From the NCBI GenBank assembly GCA_947561715.1, contig OX387197.1, positions 13,885,001 to 13,949,000 of the forward strand: 64,000 nucleotides of DNA. The letters run 5' to 3'. Shown one piece after another: positions 8,501 to 22,198 of the stretch; position 1 is the first letter of the stretch, and each line of letters opens with the position of its first letter. Source of the DNA: Ascidia mentula (Eukaryota > Chordata > Ascidiacea > Phlebobranchia > Ascidiidae). The position numbers and the translations under genes were made by a program. The notes under the pieces were generated by a model that searched no databases, was not told the origin of the DNA, and saw only the letters and a program-made list of their open reading frames with translations.

Positions 8501-11103
8501 TCTTTAGAAAACCAGGTTTGGAGGTGCGACTATCGCGACTGGTAGTGGTCTTCCCAAATGTCGTGTTATCGGTAAGCGTCGGGTGCAACATATCGCATGA
8601 ACATTGTAAAATCACTATGACGTCGTTGTATAGATTTTAAGTTGGAGAACACGGAAAGTTTTGGAAATCGGGAAGCCAGATGCAAGCGGAAGACTTCAAA
8701 TGCACGTGGTAAGCTCGGAACGTAGCAAATATCGGTTAAATCAAATTGACTGAATTGAAGGCCGCATACCTGTGTTTCTATTAAAATACGTTTCGCCGGA
8801 GGGAAATGCCCACTTTGTAGTCCTCTGGCGGCACAATATAAAGAGGACGTCACAAAGGAAAGTTTTTCATAATTGTTTGTTGCTGTGTGCTCTGCAATGT
8901 ACCAAATTAGAGGCCCATTAATGAGTCACCAGCCCTAGGAACTGTTTAAACAGAGGATTTTTGGATTTGATTGCCATGCAGGTGCTTATACCGAGTTTTG
9001 TTTTACAGGCCAGGTTGTATCGCAACGATGCGAAAATACACTCCACATCCCGGCGGTTTGGAAGCAACCTTTACCATTGAAGATCTCGATGGTGGTTTTC
9101 TTGCAGACCGGACGTGTATCCCGAAACCCGGCCAAGTTTATTACACCAGAGGTTTTCGGCGAGACAATTTTTGGGATCTTGTCGTTGATCATTAGGTCGC
9201 TGGGCCGATGTGGTGATGTTGAAAAAGCTGATTGTTGGGCACTAAAACCCGGTGACGGCCCACCAGTCGCTGTTTCTCTTCAAGACAACAACATCATTGA
9301 CTCGGGGCGACATACAAAATTATCACCAAGCAAACTCGGCCGCTCCCCTATTACAACAACCTGTTACCCATCTAGCGTAAAGGCTACCAAGTCTTCAGGG
9401 TACAAACAACTCAGTCCACGTGGTTTGATGGAAATCATCAATAGGGTTGGAAACGACTCGAATAATGGCGTGGACGAAGATTACGTGCCATGTGGAGGTC
9501 CAACAGAAGCGGATTGGCTGGAGTATTACAAGGCAGAAAAAGCTGCGCAACGTTCTCACTCCATGCAAAATCTTCGTCAAAAAGTAAAGGAATTTCCTGA
9601 TCGGTTGATGCACAGTCACAAAACAGTCGTTCATTTTATCAGGTACCTCGATTGGGGAAACGTAAACAGCATGGCGACGTAACCGGCAAAACACTTGAGA
9701 ATGGAAAGACTCCAAATATCTCCGTCACGTTCGGTAAGCCATAAGCATGGAGGATAATTGTTTGTGTTTTTGCGATGGTAATAAAATTGACCCATTAGCC
9801 GCCGTGTTGGCAAAGAACAAAATATAACGTCACCGGCGACCTACGGTAAGTTCGAAATTAGAGATAAGGAATAAAAGTGGAATGTACACTTGCTCAAAAA
9901 TTTCGCTAACGGACGCATATCGCTATTTCTATGAAAATCAGTTTCGGTGGTGGGAAATGCCCAACCGTGTAGACCTCTGTCACAATGGAATGAGTACGTC
10001 ACAGAGCAAACCAGCAATGCATGGGGGTCAATTTGACGGTTGAATGAGCGCATATGCGTGTGCTGTGTCATAGCGAACTTTAGGGTGTTTGGGGTAGTTT
10101 TAGTGGGGTTTTGGGCTATTTCAATCAGGTAGTACTTGGTGGTGGGAAACAAGCGGAAGAGTCGTCAGGTGCATTAGGGCACAGGGCCTTGTAAACAGGA
10201 TTTCTGCAATTTAATACACATGTAGGTCCTAAAGTTTTAACCACTGTTTGATACTTTACAGGACAAGTTGTTTCGTCTCCAAATCGAAAACTCGGCCGCT
10301 CCCCGATTACAACCAGTTACACATATGGCGTGAAGACCACGGCGTCTAAACACCTCAGTCCACGCAGTTTGATTGAAATCATCGACAGAGTCGGAAACGA
10401 GTCACTCAATGAGGCGGACGAAGATTACGTACCAGGCCAAGGTCCAACCGAAGAGGATTGGTTGGAATATTACAAGGCAGAAAAAGGTCTGCACTCCTCA
10501 AACAACAGAATCGTGGAGTTGCCGGAAAATAAGTCGATGTCAGAAGGTAATGGAGATGCGCAGAGTCGCACTGAAAGAAGTGTCCGTTTCAAGCTGCCTT
10601 CAGGACAAATTGTAAGCCCTTGCAAGTCTAATTCCCTTCTCGGCTATCATGTCCAGTTTGGCATTAACACGATGGGGAATGTGGTTGGGTCAAAACGCAA
10701 GAAGAGTTTTCTTCCAAAACCTTCTGCAAGGAAAAGCTTCTATTAGGAATTCAAAACGGGAAAATAGAAACCAACGTTTCCTCTTTACCTTTCTAATAGT
10801 GCCAAGGCAGTAGCAGCTATATGTCGATTCAATTGTTCAAAAAAAATTTCGCTCGATTTTGCAATGTGAATAAATTAGTGTGTATTTTGCAAAGTCGTTT
10901 GAATCGATGCACTATAACAGTCAATCTCCGCTGACCTATAAGGGCAATTGCGATATCCAAATTCAATCCTACCTCTCTCCGGCTGGGATACACTGTAGAA
11001 AGGAGTTGAATCAATTGGAGAGAGGTGTGTAATAGACATGTATTGGACGACCCCGCAAAAAAAACAAGGTTTTAGGAATCACGCGTGAAAGGTGGTTACT
11101 TTA
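5552..11103. repeat. Repeat unit 2 (5552 nt)
   Basis: Same layout as unit 1. It starts with the TTTTTTTTGG variant near 5573 instead of TTATTTTAG, a marker shared with units 4, 9 and 10. One extra T in the run near 7750 shifts the later half by one. Confidence 0.95.
8040..10746 (+). CDS. Six-exon gene, unit 2; intact
   Basis: Exons 8040-8086, 8236-8272, 8508-8571, 9009-9583, 9643-9733 and 10262-10746. The reading frame is complete and encodes 432 residues. The only amino-acid difference seen from unit 1 is Q in place of P at residue 240. The CRE lies at 7919-7926 and the poly(A) signal at 10869. Function unknown, as for unit 1. Confidence 0.63.
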
Positions 11104-14100
11104 ATGTTGAAATAGGTGCACTTTTATTTTAGAGATTATTGCAAATGTCTAAAATCTGCACTCCTCCTGGTGATAATTGCAAAACCCGACTTCAACTGAA
11201 GAATATTAAAAGTTTCTCTTGCAGTTAAAGATATAAAGAATCCAGTATTTCGGACGAATTTTTTTGCATCAAATCCAAACAGTCAAACATTGCTAAACTC
11301 CGACTCCATTCACTCGTGGACTTCGGTTTCTGTACAACTCTGACGCTAACGCGAGGCCATCCAAGAATATGTTTGAATTTTTCGACGTTGGGACCAGTTT
11401 GATTGTCCAAGTTTTGACACCAAAAAGCATAAAATTTGACTTTGCAGAAAAAGCAACCTTCGGGTCACAGACCGGCGCCATTTATTGCAACACCATTTCA
11501 ATAATGCATGACAAAGCAAATAACACATGTGTATGAAAAAGTCATTCAAAATCGTAGGTAACTAAGTAGCTTTCAGGGAACTTTTGTGATGGGTCTTCTA
11601 TACTTTGACGTGAAAGGTCTAAAAACCTTCCAAAAAGGCCCAAAACAATCTTTACATGGTCATCCACTGTCATGAAAAAGGCCTGCCAGTTTGGGTTTCC
11701 TGAAAAACAACAACAAAGCATTGACATTAGTACAACTGGAATAATCAATGCACACAGCAGTCGGATCATTCCATGTTGAATCACCAAAAAATGACCTTCT
11801 ATACCCTTACACTTAAAAAGTACAGTGGCACAGTCACACATGCCAAATTTTGTTTTTAAAGGTGATATTGCAAGGAAATTAAATATACCCCCTCCAACTG
11901 TTTGATAAGTTTCAGTTATGAGATGGACCTAAAAATTGAACATCTGATAACCCCCGCACCACGCCCGACAAGGTGTATTTCGGGGTCATAAAAAAGATCA
12001 ATAGGTCATTGCAATAAGGAAACAAAAAGTTAAAAACTAATTACAGATATAGGATCTGTGTTCAATTCCTTTTCAACCAACACCAATGTTATCAAAATTA
12101 ACCCAGTAGTTTTCAAAATACAGGGGTTTAAAAATCCCAATTTCGACCAAAAAGGAAAGTTTGAGAGAAAGTTTGATAACTCCCAAACTACTTTTCACAT
12201 TGGACTGAAATTTGGCATGTGTGGCTGTGTACTCACCCAAAACAGATTACAATGTCTCATAATATGCGTTATGGCTTTGCAGCTTTAAAAAATACCTAAA
12301 ACCGTAAAAATGAAAATGTTTTGCCATGTTTTGTTAAACTTTGCATAGTTTCTCTACCTATAGATGTTTATAAGATTTCCTACAGGATGTTTTGTATCTA
12401 GTGTTCTCATTTATTCTGTATGTTTGCAGTCATCTTCCGCATTTGCAAACATTTTAGTAGGGCTTTTTATTGATTGTATTGTTACGAGAGTGATAGTTAA
12501 ACATTTACTTTTAATATAAATCTCATTGCCAGCAATTTTCGGACAAACATACTATCGGCACTATGTTTATCGAAAACATACAGTTTCGAAGCATTCAATG
12601 CATGGAAGGTAATCATGCAGCAAATGTCCTTTCATAAGATGAGAAAGATCTTTCCTAGAAATTCACCAACAATGCAGCATGATTTTGAAAATTATATGAC
12701 TTATGCTGATGATCAGTTTTTCTCCAGACTGAAATCTCAAATCCGCAGTGTTAGAGCCAATCTGTTTTTATAATTGAGTGCACTTTTTTTAGTAGATCTT
12801 ACACGTCGTATAGATAAATGCAATTACTGCCAAAAACATTCTGTTGTCAAAGATATTACCTTACCGTTGTCTCAGTATTTCATTGTCACTGCGGCACACC
12901 ATAAAACCACTTGAACACAAAATATGGCTGCATTTCATTGAGTTAAAACATTTTCAATCTAATTTCCTTTCAAAAGTTTACCATTAAGGCACAGAGTATG
13001 ACTTTACGAACTATTCAAATCACAGTTGTGGGACTGTACTTGCGTCCAGCAGTACAGCAGTAGGCTACTGCAGACTCCAGGCTCTTATTGGCATGTGCAA
13101 TCAAGCCTAACTTTGTGCGTTTTTTTTAACACACGCTTTAAGAAACTATAACGGGTGCATCACCTTCTGCGTCAATTTGCCTTCTTTTATCAGCAGTTGG
13201 GATTACTGACTGATTTCATTTTTGAATCAATTAAATCCCCTGGATATTTCATTTCATTTAATTATACTCCGCCACAGTAAGAACTGTCGAGCTTTGCCAT
13301 TTTTTTCCATGTTTCTCTTGCTTACGCGCCACATGTTGGGATACCAAATAGAAAGTGGTCAAACCAAGCAGCAAACTTGATTACGAGATATAAACAAACA
13401 CTTTGCCTGTGTGCACGCACAAAAATCATAAATGCAAACTGAGGGAAAGAAGAAACAAAGACAAGTCTATGACGTCACATTGCTCTCATTAATCCCATGG
13501 CAGCTGGCAGTCTAGCAAGCAATTTTTGCTACTTTTTTGTTGTTGATCGCTAAAGAAGTTTGAATTTTACGGAGTATTTTATCACTGGAAATGGCTTTAT
13601 TTTGCTTCGGTACAGGTTTCTGCCTGTCAGTAAAAAGGTGAGAGATTTGCATACCGATGTTTTAATTGCTGTGCTTGTAATATTATAGGGGACTTTTATT
13701 TGTATGACATATTGAGTTGATACGCAAATTGTTGGCCCCTTTAATTTCAAGCAGTTTCGTGCTCGAATAAGTATTGTCTTTTGCAGGGCTTGGAAAACCG
13801 TGTCGTTGCCTGTACTTGGAAAAGTAAGTCTCATATACCTAATGACTGTGGATTTTAACCCCGCAAAGGCCTTCAAATTTCTGTGAATACATAATGTTGT
13901 GTTCGTTACAACTTCACAAAAAATCTCAATGTAGCAAGTCATGCTCATTCTTGAGTCGTTCATATTTGAGGTTGCATGCCACCGACAACCCTGCTTATTG
14001 GTCATTGTGAAACATCAGTTTCTGTTTTATTTTTTTAATTCGAATGGTTTATCTTTAGAAAACCAGGTTTGGAGGTGCGACTATCGCGACTGGTAGTGGT

Positions 14101-16645
14101 CTTCCCAAATGTCGTGTTATCGGTAAGCGTCGGGTGCAACATATCGCATGAACATTGTAAAATCACTATGACGTCGTTGTATAGATTTTAAGTTGGAGAA
14201 CACGGAAAGTTTTGGAAATCGGGAAGCCAGATGCAAGCGGAAGACTTCAAATGCACGTGGTAAGCTCGGAACGTAGCAAATATCGGTTAAATCAAATTGA
14301 CTGAATTGAAGGCCGCATACCTGTGTTTCTATTAAAATACGTTTCGCCGGAGGGAAATGCCCACTTTGTAGTCCTCTGGCGGCACAATATAAAGAGGACG
14401 TCACAAAGGAAAGTTTTTCATAATTGTTTGTTGCTGTGTGCTCTGCAATGTACCAAATTAGAGGCCCATTAATGAGTCACCAGCCCTAGGAACTGTTTAA
14501 ACAGAGGATTTTTGGATTTGATTGCCATGCAGGTGCTTATACCGAGTTTTGTTTTACAGGCCAGGTTGTATCGCAACGATGCGAAAATACACTCCACATC
14601 CCGGCGGTTTGGAAGCAACCTTTACCATTGAAGATCTCGATGGTGGTTTTCTTGCAGACCGGACGTGTATCCCGAAACCCGGCCAAGTTTATTACACCAG
14701 AGGTTTTCGGCGAGACAATTTTTGGGATCTTGTCGTTGATCATTAGGTCGCTGGGCCGATGTGGTGATGTTGAAAAAGCTGATTGTTGGGCACTAAAACC
14801 CGGTGACGGCCCACCAGTCGCTGTTTCTCTTCAAGACAACAACATCATTGACTCGGGGCGACATACAAAATTATCACCAAGCAAACTCGGCCGCTCCCCT
14901 ATTACAACAACCTGTTACCCATCTAGCGTAAAGGCTACCAAGTCTTCAGGGTACAAACAACTCAGTCCACGTGGTTTGATGGAAATCATCAATAGGGTTG
15001 GAAACGACTCGAATAATGGCGTGGACGAAGATTACGTGCCATGTGGAGGTCCAACAGAAGCGGATTGGCTGGAGTATTACAAGGCAGAAAAAGCTGCGCA
15101 ACGTTCTCACTCCATGCAAAATCTTCGTCCAAAAGTAAAGGAATTTCCTGATCGGTTGATGCACAGTCACAAAACAGTCGTTCATTTTATCAGGTACCTC
15201 GATTGGGGAAACGTAAACAGCATGGCGACGTAACCGGCAAAACACTTGAGAATGGAAAGACTCCAAATATCTCCGTCACGTTCGGTAAGCCATAAGCATG
15301 GAGGATAATTGTTTGTGTTTTTGCGATGGTAATAAAATTGACCCATTAGCCGCCGTGTTGGCAAAGAACAAAATATAACGTCACCGGCGACCTACGGTAA
15401 GTTCGAAATTAGAGATAAGGAATAAAAGTGGAATGTACACTTGCTCAAAAATTTCGCTAACGGACGCATATCGCTATTTCTATGAAAATCAGTTTCGGTG
15501 GTGGGAAATGCCCAACCGTGTAGACCTCTGTCACAATGGAATGAGTACGTCACAGAGCAAACCAGCAATGCATGGGGGTCAATTTGACGGTTGAATGAGC
15601 GCATATGCGTGTGCTGTGTCATAGCGAACTTTAGGGTGTTTGGGGTAGTTTTAGTGGGGTTTTGGGCTATTTCAATCAGGTAGTACTTGGTGGTGGGAAA
15701 CAAGCGGAAGAGTCGTCAGGTGCATTAGGGCACAGGGCCTTGTAAACAGGATTTCTGCAATTTAATACACATGTAGGTCCTAAAGTTTTAACCACTGTTT
15801 GATACTTTACAGGACAAGTTGTTTCGTCTCCAAATCGAAAACTCGGCCGCTCCCCGATTACAACCAGTTACACATATGGCGTGAAGACCACGGCGTCTAA
15901 ACACCTCAGTCCACGCAGTTTGATTGAAATCATCGACAGAGTCGGAAACGAGTCACTCAATGAGGCGGACGAAGATTACGTACCAGGCCAAGGTCCAACC
16001 GAAGAGGATTGGTTGGAATATTACAAGGCAGAAAAAGGTCTGCACTCCTCAAACAACAGAATCGTGGAGTTGCCGGAAAATAAGTCGATGTCAGAAGGTA
16101 ATGGAGATGCGCAGAGTCGCACTGAAAGAAGTGTCCGTTTCAAGCTGCCTTCAGGACAAATTGTAAGCCCTTGCAAGTCTAATTCCCTTCTCGGCTATCA
16201 TGTCCAGTTTGGCATTAACACGATGGGGAATGTGGTTGGGTCAAAACGCAAGAAGAGTTTTCTTCCAAAACCTTCTGCAAGGAAAAGCTTCTATTAGGAA
16301 TTCAAAACGGGAAAATAGAAACTGAACGTTTCCTCTTTACCTTTCTAATAGTGCCAAGCTATATGTCGATTCAATTGTTCAAAAAAAATTTCGCTCGATT
16401 TTGCAATGTGAATAAATTAGTGTGTATTTTGCAAAGTCGTTTGAATCGATGCACTATAACAGTCAATCTCCGCTGACCTATAAGGGCAATTGCGATATCC
16501 AAATTCAATCCTACCTCTCTCCGGCTGGGATACACTGTAGAAAGGAGTTGAATCAATTGGAGAGAGGTGTGTAATCGACATGTATTGGACGACCCCGCAA
16601 AAAAAACAAGGTTTTAGGAGTCAAGCGTGAAAGGTGGTTACTTTA
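11104..16645. repeat. Repeat unit 3 (5542 nt)
   Basis: Same layout. It has lost about ten bases of the GGCAGTAGCA stretch downstream of the gene, near 16358, which accounts for most of its shorter length. It carries private changes near 13107, 13250 and 13270. Confidence 0.95.
13591..16297 (+). CDS. Six-exon gene, unit 3; intact
   Basis: Exons 13591-13637, 13787-13823, 14059-14122, 14560-15134, 15194-15284 and 15813-16297. The frame is complete, and I see no amino-acid difference from the unit 1 protein (G149, P240, S365). Units 1, 3 and 8 therefore appear to encode the same product. Confidence 0.63.
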
Positions 16646-19600
16646 ATGTTGAAATAGGTGCACTTTTTTTTTGGAGATTATTGCAAATGTCTAAAATCTG
16701 CACTCCTCCTGGTGATAATTGCAAAACCCGACTTCAACTGAAGAATATTAAAAGTTTCTCTTGCAGTTAAAGATATAAAGAATCCAGTATTTCGGACGAA
16801 TTTTTTTGCATCAAATCCAAACAGTCAAACATTGCTAAACTCCGACTCCATTCACTCGTGGACTTCGGTTTCTGTACAACTCTGACGCTAACGCGAGGCC
16901 ATCCAAGAATATGTTTGAATTTTTCGACGTTGGGACCAGTTTGATTGTCCAAGTTTTGACACCAAAAAGCATAAAATTTGACTTTGCAGAAAAAGCAACC
17001 TTCGGGTCACAGACCGGCGCCATTTATTGCAACACCATTTCAATAATGCATGACAAAGCAAATAACACATGTGTATGAAAAAGTCATTCAAAATCGTAGG
17101 TAACTAAGTAGCTTTCAGGGAACTTTTGTGATGGGTCTTCTATACTTTGACGTGAAAGGTCTAAAAACCTTCCAAAAAGGCCCAAAACAATCTTTACATG
17201 GTCATCCACTGTCATGAAAAAGGCCTGCCAGTTTGGGTTTCCTGAAAAACAACAACAAAGCATTGACATTAGTACAACTGGAATAATCAATGCACACAGC
17301 AGTCGGATCATTCCATGTTGAATCACCAAAAATGACCTTCTATACCCTTACACTTAAAAAGTACAGTGGCACAGTCACACATGCCAAATTTTGTTTTTAA
17401 AGGTGATATTGCAAGGAAATTAAATATACCCCCTCCAACTGTTTGATAAGTTTCAGTTATGAGATGGACCTAAAAATTGAACATCTGATAACCCCCGCAC
17501 CACGCCCGACAAGGTGTATTTCGGGGTCATAAAAAAGATCAATAGGTCATTGCAATAAGGAAACAAAAAGTTAAAAACTAATTACAGATATAGGATCTGT
17601 GTTCAATTCCTTTTCAACCAACACCAATGTTATCAAAATTAACCCAGTAGTTTTCAAAATACAGGGGTTTAAAAATCCCAATTTCGACCAAAAAGGAAAG
17701 TTTGAGAGAAAGTTTGATAACTCCCAAACTACTTTTCACATTGGACTGAAATTTGGCATGTGTGGCTGTGTACTCACCCAAAACAGATTACAATGTCTCA
17801 TAATATGCGTTATGTCTTTGCAGCTTTAAAAAATACCTAAAACCGTAAAAATGAAAATGTTTTGCCATGTTTTGTTAAACTTTGCATATAGTTTCTCTAC
17901 CTATAGATGTTTATAAGATTTCCTACAGGATGTTTTGTATCTAGTGTTCTCATTTATTCTGTATGTTTGCAGTCATCTTCCGCATTTGCAAACATTTTAG
18001 TAGGGCTTTTTATTGATTGTATTGTTACGAGAGTGATAGTTAAACATTTACTTTTAATATAAATCTCATTGCCAGCAATTTTCGGACAAACATACTATCG
18101 GCACTATGTTTATCGAAAACATACAGTTTCGAAGCATTCAATGCATGGAAGGTAATCATGCAGCAAATGTCCTTTCATAAGATGAGAAAGATCTTTCCTA
18201 GAAATTCACCAACAATGCAGCATGATTTTGAAAATTATATGACTTATGCTGATGATCAGTTTTTCTCCAGACTGAAATCTCAAATCCGCAGTGTTAGAGC
18301 CAATCTGTTTTTATAATTGAGTGCACTTTTTTTAGTAGATCTTACACGTCGTATAGATAAATGCAATTACTGCCAAAAACATTCTGTTGTCAAAGATATT
18401 ACCTTACCGTTGTCTCAGTATTTCCTTGTCACTGCGGCACACCATAAAACCACTTGAACACAAAATATGGCTGCATTTCATTGAGTTAAAACATTTTCAA
18501 TCTAATTTCCTTTCAAAAGTTTACCATTAAGGCACAGAGTATGACTTTACGAACTATTCAAATCACAGTTGTGGGACTGTACTTGCGTCCAGCAGTACAG
18601 CAGTAGGCTACTGCAGACTCCAGGCTCTTATTGGCATGTGCAATCAAGCGTAACTTTGTGCGTTTTTTTTAACACACGCTTTAAGAAACTATAACGGGTG
18701 CATCACCTTCTGCGTCAATTTGCCTTCTTTTATCAGCAGTTGGGATTACTGACTGATTTCATTTTTGAATCAATTAAATCCCCTGGATATTTCTTTTCAT
18801 TTAATTATACTCTGCCACAGTAAGAACTGTCGAGCTTTGCCATTTTTTTCCATGTTTCTCTTGCTTACGCGCCACATGTTGGGATACCAAATAGAAAGTG
18901 GTCAAACCAAGCAGCAAACTTGATTACGAGATATAAACAAACACTTTGCCTGTGTGCACGCACAAAAATCATAAATGCAAACTGAGGGAAAGAAGAAACA
19001 AAGACAAGTCTATGACGTCACATTGCTCTCATTAATCCCATGGCAGCTGGCAGTCTAGCAAGCAATTTTTGCTACTTTTTTGTTGTTGATCGCTAAAGAA
19101 GTTTGAATTTTACGGAGTATTTTATCACTGGAAATGGCTTTATTTTGCTTCGGTACAGGTTTCTGCCTGTCAGTAAAAAGGTGAGAGATTTGCATACCGA
19201 TGTTTTAATTGCTGTGCTTGTAATATTATAGGGGACATTTATTTGTATGACATATTGAGTTGATACGCAAATTGTTGGCCCCTTTAATTTCAAGCAGTTT
19301 CGTGCTCGAATAAGTATTGTCTTTTGCAGGGCTTGGAAAACCGTGTCGTTGCCTGTACTTGGAAAAGTAAGTCTCATATACTTAATGACTGTGGATTTTT
19401 ACCCCGCAAAGGCCTTCAAATTTCTGTGAATACATAATGTTGTGTTCGTTACAACTTCACAAAAAATCTCAATGTAGCAAGTCATGCTCATTCTTGAGTC
19501 GTTCATATTTGAGGTTGCATGCCACCGACAACCCTGCTTATTGGTCATTGTGAAACATCAGTTTCTGTTTTATTTTTTTAATTCGAATGGTTTATCTTTA

Positions 19601-22198
19601 GAAAACCAGGTTTGGAGGTGCGACTATCGCGACTGGTAGTGGTCTTCCCAAATGTCGTGTTATCGGTAAGCGTCGGGTGCAACATATCGCATGAACATTG
19701 TAAAATCACTATGACGTCGTTGTATAGATTTTAAGTTGGAGAACACGGAAAGTTTTGGAAATCGGGAAGCCAGATGCAAGCGGAAGACTTCAAATGCACG
19801 TGGTAAGCTCGGAACGTAGCAAATATCGGTTAAATCAAATTGACTGAATTGAAGGCCGCATACCTGTGTTTCTATTAAAATACGTTTCGCTGGCGGGAAA
19901 TGCCCACTTTGTAGTCCTCTGGCGGCACAATATAAAGAGGACGTCACAAAGGAAAGTTTTTCATAATTGTTTGTTGCTGTGTGCTCTGCAATGTACCAAA
20001 TTAGAGGCCCATTAATGAGTCACCAGCCCTAGGAACTGTTTAAACAGAGGATTTTTGGATTTGATTGCCATGCAGGTGCTTATACCGAGTTTTGTTTTAC
20101 AGGCCAGGTTGTATCGCAACGATGCGAAAATACACTCCACATCCCGGCGGTTTGGAAGCAACCTTTACCATTGAAGATCTCGATGGTGGTTTTCTTGCAG
20201 ACCGGACGTGTATCCCGAAACCCGGCCAAGTTTATTACACCAGAGGTTTTCGGCGAGACAATTTTTGGGATCTTGTCGTTGATCATTAGGTCGCTGGGCC
20301 GATGTGGTGATGTTGAAAAGGCTGATTGTTGGGCACTAAAACCCGGTGACGGCCCACCAGTCGCTGTTTCTCTTCAAGACAACAACATCATTGACTCGGG
20401 GCGACATACAAAATTATCACCAAGCAAACTCGGCCGCTCCCCTATTACAACAACCTGTTACCCATCTAGCGTAAAGGCTACCAAGTCTTCAGGGTACAAA
20501 CAACTCAGTCCACGTGGTTTGATGGAAATCATCAATAGGGTTGGAAACGACTCGAATAATGGCGTGGACGAAGATTACGTGCCATGTGGAGGTCCAACAG
20601 AAGCGGATTGGCTGGAGTATTACAAGGCAGAAAAAGCTGCGCAACGTTCTCACTCCATGCAAAATCTTCGTCGAAAAGTAAAGGAATTTCCTGATCGGTT
20701 GATGCACAGTCACAAAACAGTCGTTCATTTTATCAGGTACCTCGATTGGGGAAACGTAAACAGCATGGCGACGTAACCGGCAAAACACTTGAGAATGGAA
20801 AGACTCCAAATATCTCCGTCACGTTCGGTAAGCCATAAGTATGGAGGATAATTGTTTGTGTTTTTGCGATGGTAATAAAATTGACCCATTAGCTGCCGTG
20901 TTGGCAAAGAACAAAATATAACGTCACCGGCGACCTACGGTAAGTTCGAAATTAGAGATAAGGAATAAAAGTGGAATGTACACTTGCTCAAAAATTTCGC
21001 TAACGGACGCATATCGCTATTTCTATGAAAATCAGTTTCGGTGGTGGGAAATGCCCAACCGTGTAGACCTCTGTCACAATGGAATGAGTACGTCACAGAG
21101 CAAACCAGCAATGCATGGGGGTCAATTTGACGGTTGAATGAGCGCATATGCGTGTGCTGTGTCATAGCGAACTTTAGGGTGTTTGGGGTAGTTTTAGTGG
21201 GGTTTTGGGCTATTTCAATCAGGTAGTACTTGGTGGTGGGAAACAAGCGGAAGAGTCGTCAGGTGCATTAGGGCACAGGGCCTTGTAAACAGGATTTCTG
21301 CAATTTAATACACATGTAGGTCCTAAAGTTTTAACCACTGTTTGATACTTTACAGGACAAGTTGTTTCGTCTCCAAATCGAAAACTCGGCCGCTCCCCGA
21401 TTACAACCAGTTACACATATGGCGTGAAGACCACGGCGTCTAAACACCTCAGTCCACGCAGTTTGATTGAAATCATCGACAGAGTCGGAAACGAGTCACT
21501 CAATGAGGCGGACGAAGATTACGTACCAGGCCAAGGTCCAACCGAAGAGGATTGGTTGGAATATTACAAGGCAGAAAAAGGTCTGCACTCCTCAAACAAC
21601 AGAATCGTGGAGTTGCCGGAAAATAAGTCGATGTTAGAAGGTAATGTAGATGCGCAGAGTCGCACTGAAAGAAGTGTCCGTTTCAAGCTGCCTTCAGGAC
21701 AAATTGTAAGCCCTTGCAAGTCTAATTCCCTTCTCGGCTATCATGTCCAGTTTGGCATTAACACGATGGGGAATGTGGTTGGGTCAAAACGCAAGAAGAG
21801 TTTTCTTCCAAAACCTTCTGCAAGGAAAAGCTTCTATTAGGAATTCAAAACGGGAAAATAGAAACTGAACTTTTCCGCTTTACCTTTCTAATAGTGCCAA
21901 GGCAGTAGCAGCTATATGTCGATTCAATTGTTCAAAAAAAATTTCGCTCGATTTTGCAATGTGAATAAATTAGTGTGTATTTTGCAAAGTCGTTTGAATC
22001 GATGCACTATAACAGTCAATCTCCGCTGACCTATAAGGGCAATTGCGATATCCAAATTCAATCCTACCTCTCTCCGGCTGGGATACACTGTAGAAAGGAG
22101 TTGAATCAATTGGAGAGAGGTGTGTAATCGACATGTATTGGACGACCCCGCAAAAAAAACAAGGTTTTAGGAGTCACGCGTGAAAGGTGGTTACTTTA
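16646..22198. repeat. Repeat unit 4 (5553 nt), sister of unit 9
   Basis: Shares with unit 9 the TA insertion in GCATATAG near 17887, a one-A deletion near 17329, CCTTG near 18423, GGGGACATT near 19235 and a TTTTACC variant near 19397. The offset is 27814 bp. These shared derived marks indicate copies of one parental unit. Confidence 0.93.
19134..21840 (+). CDS. Six-exon gene, unit 4; intact variant
   Basis: Exons 19134-19180, 19330-19366, 19602-19665, 20103-20677, 20737-20827 and 21356-21840. The frame is complete. Differences from unit 1: R240, L365 and V369. One silent change is seen in exon 4 (near 20320). Confidence 0.63.
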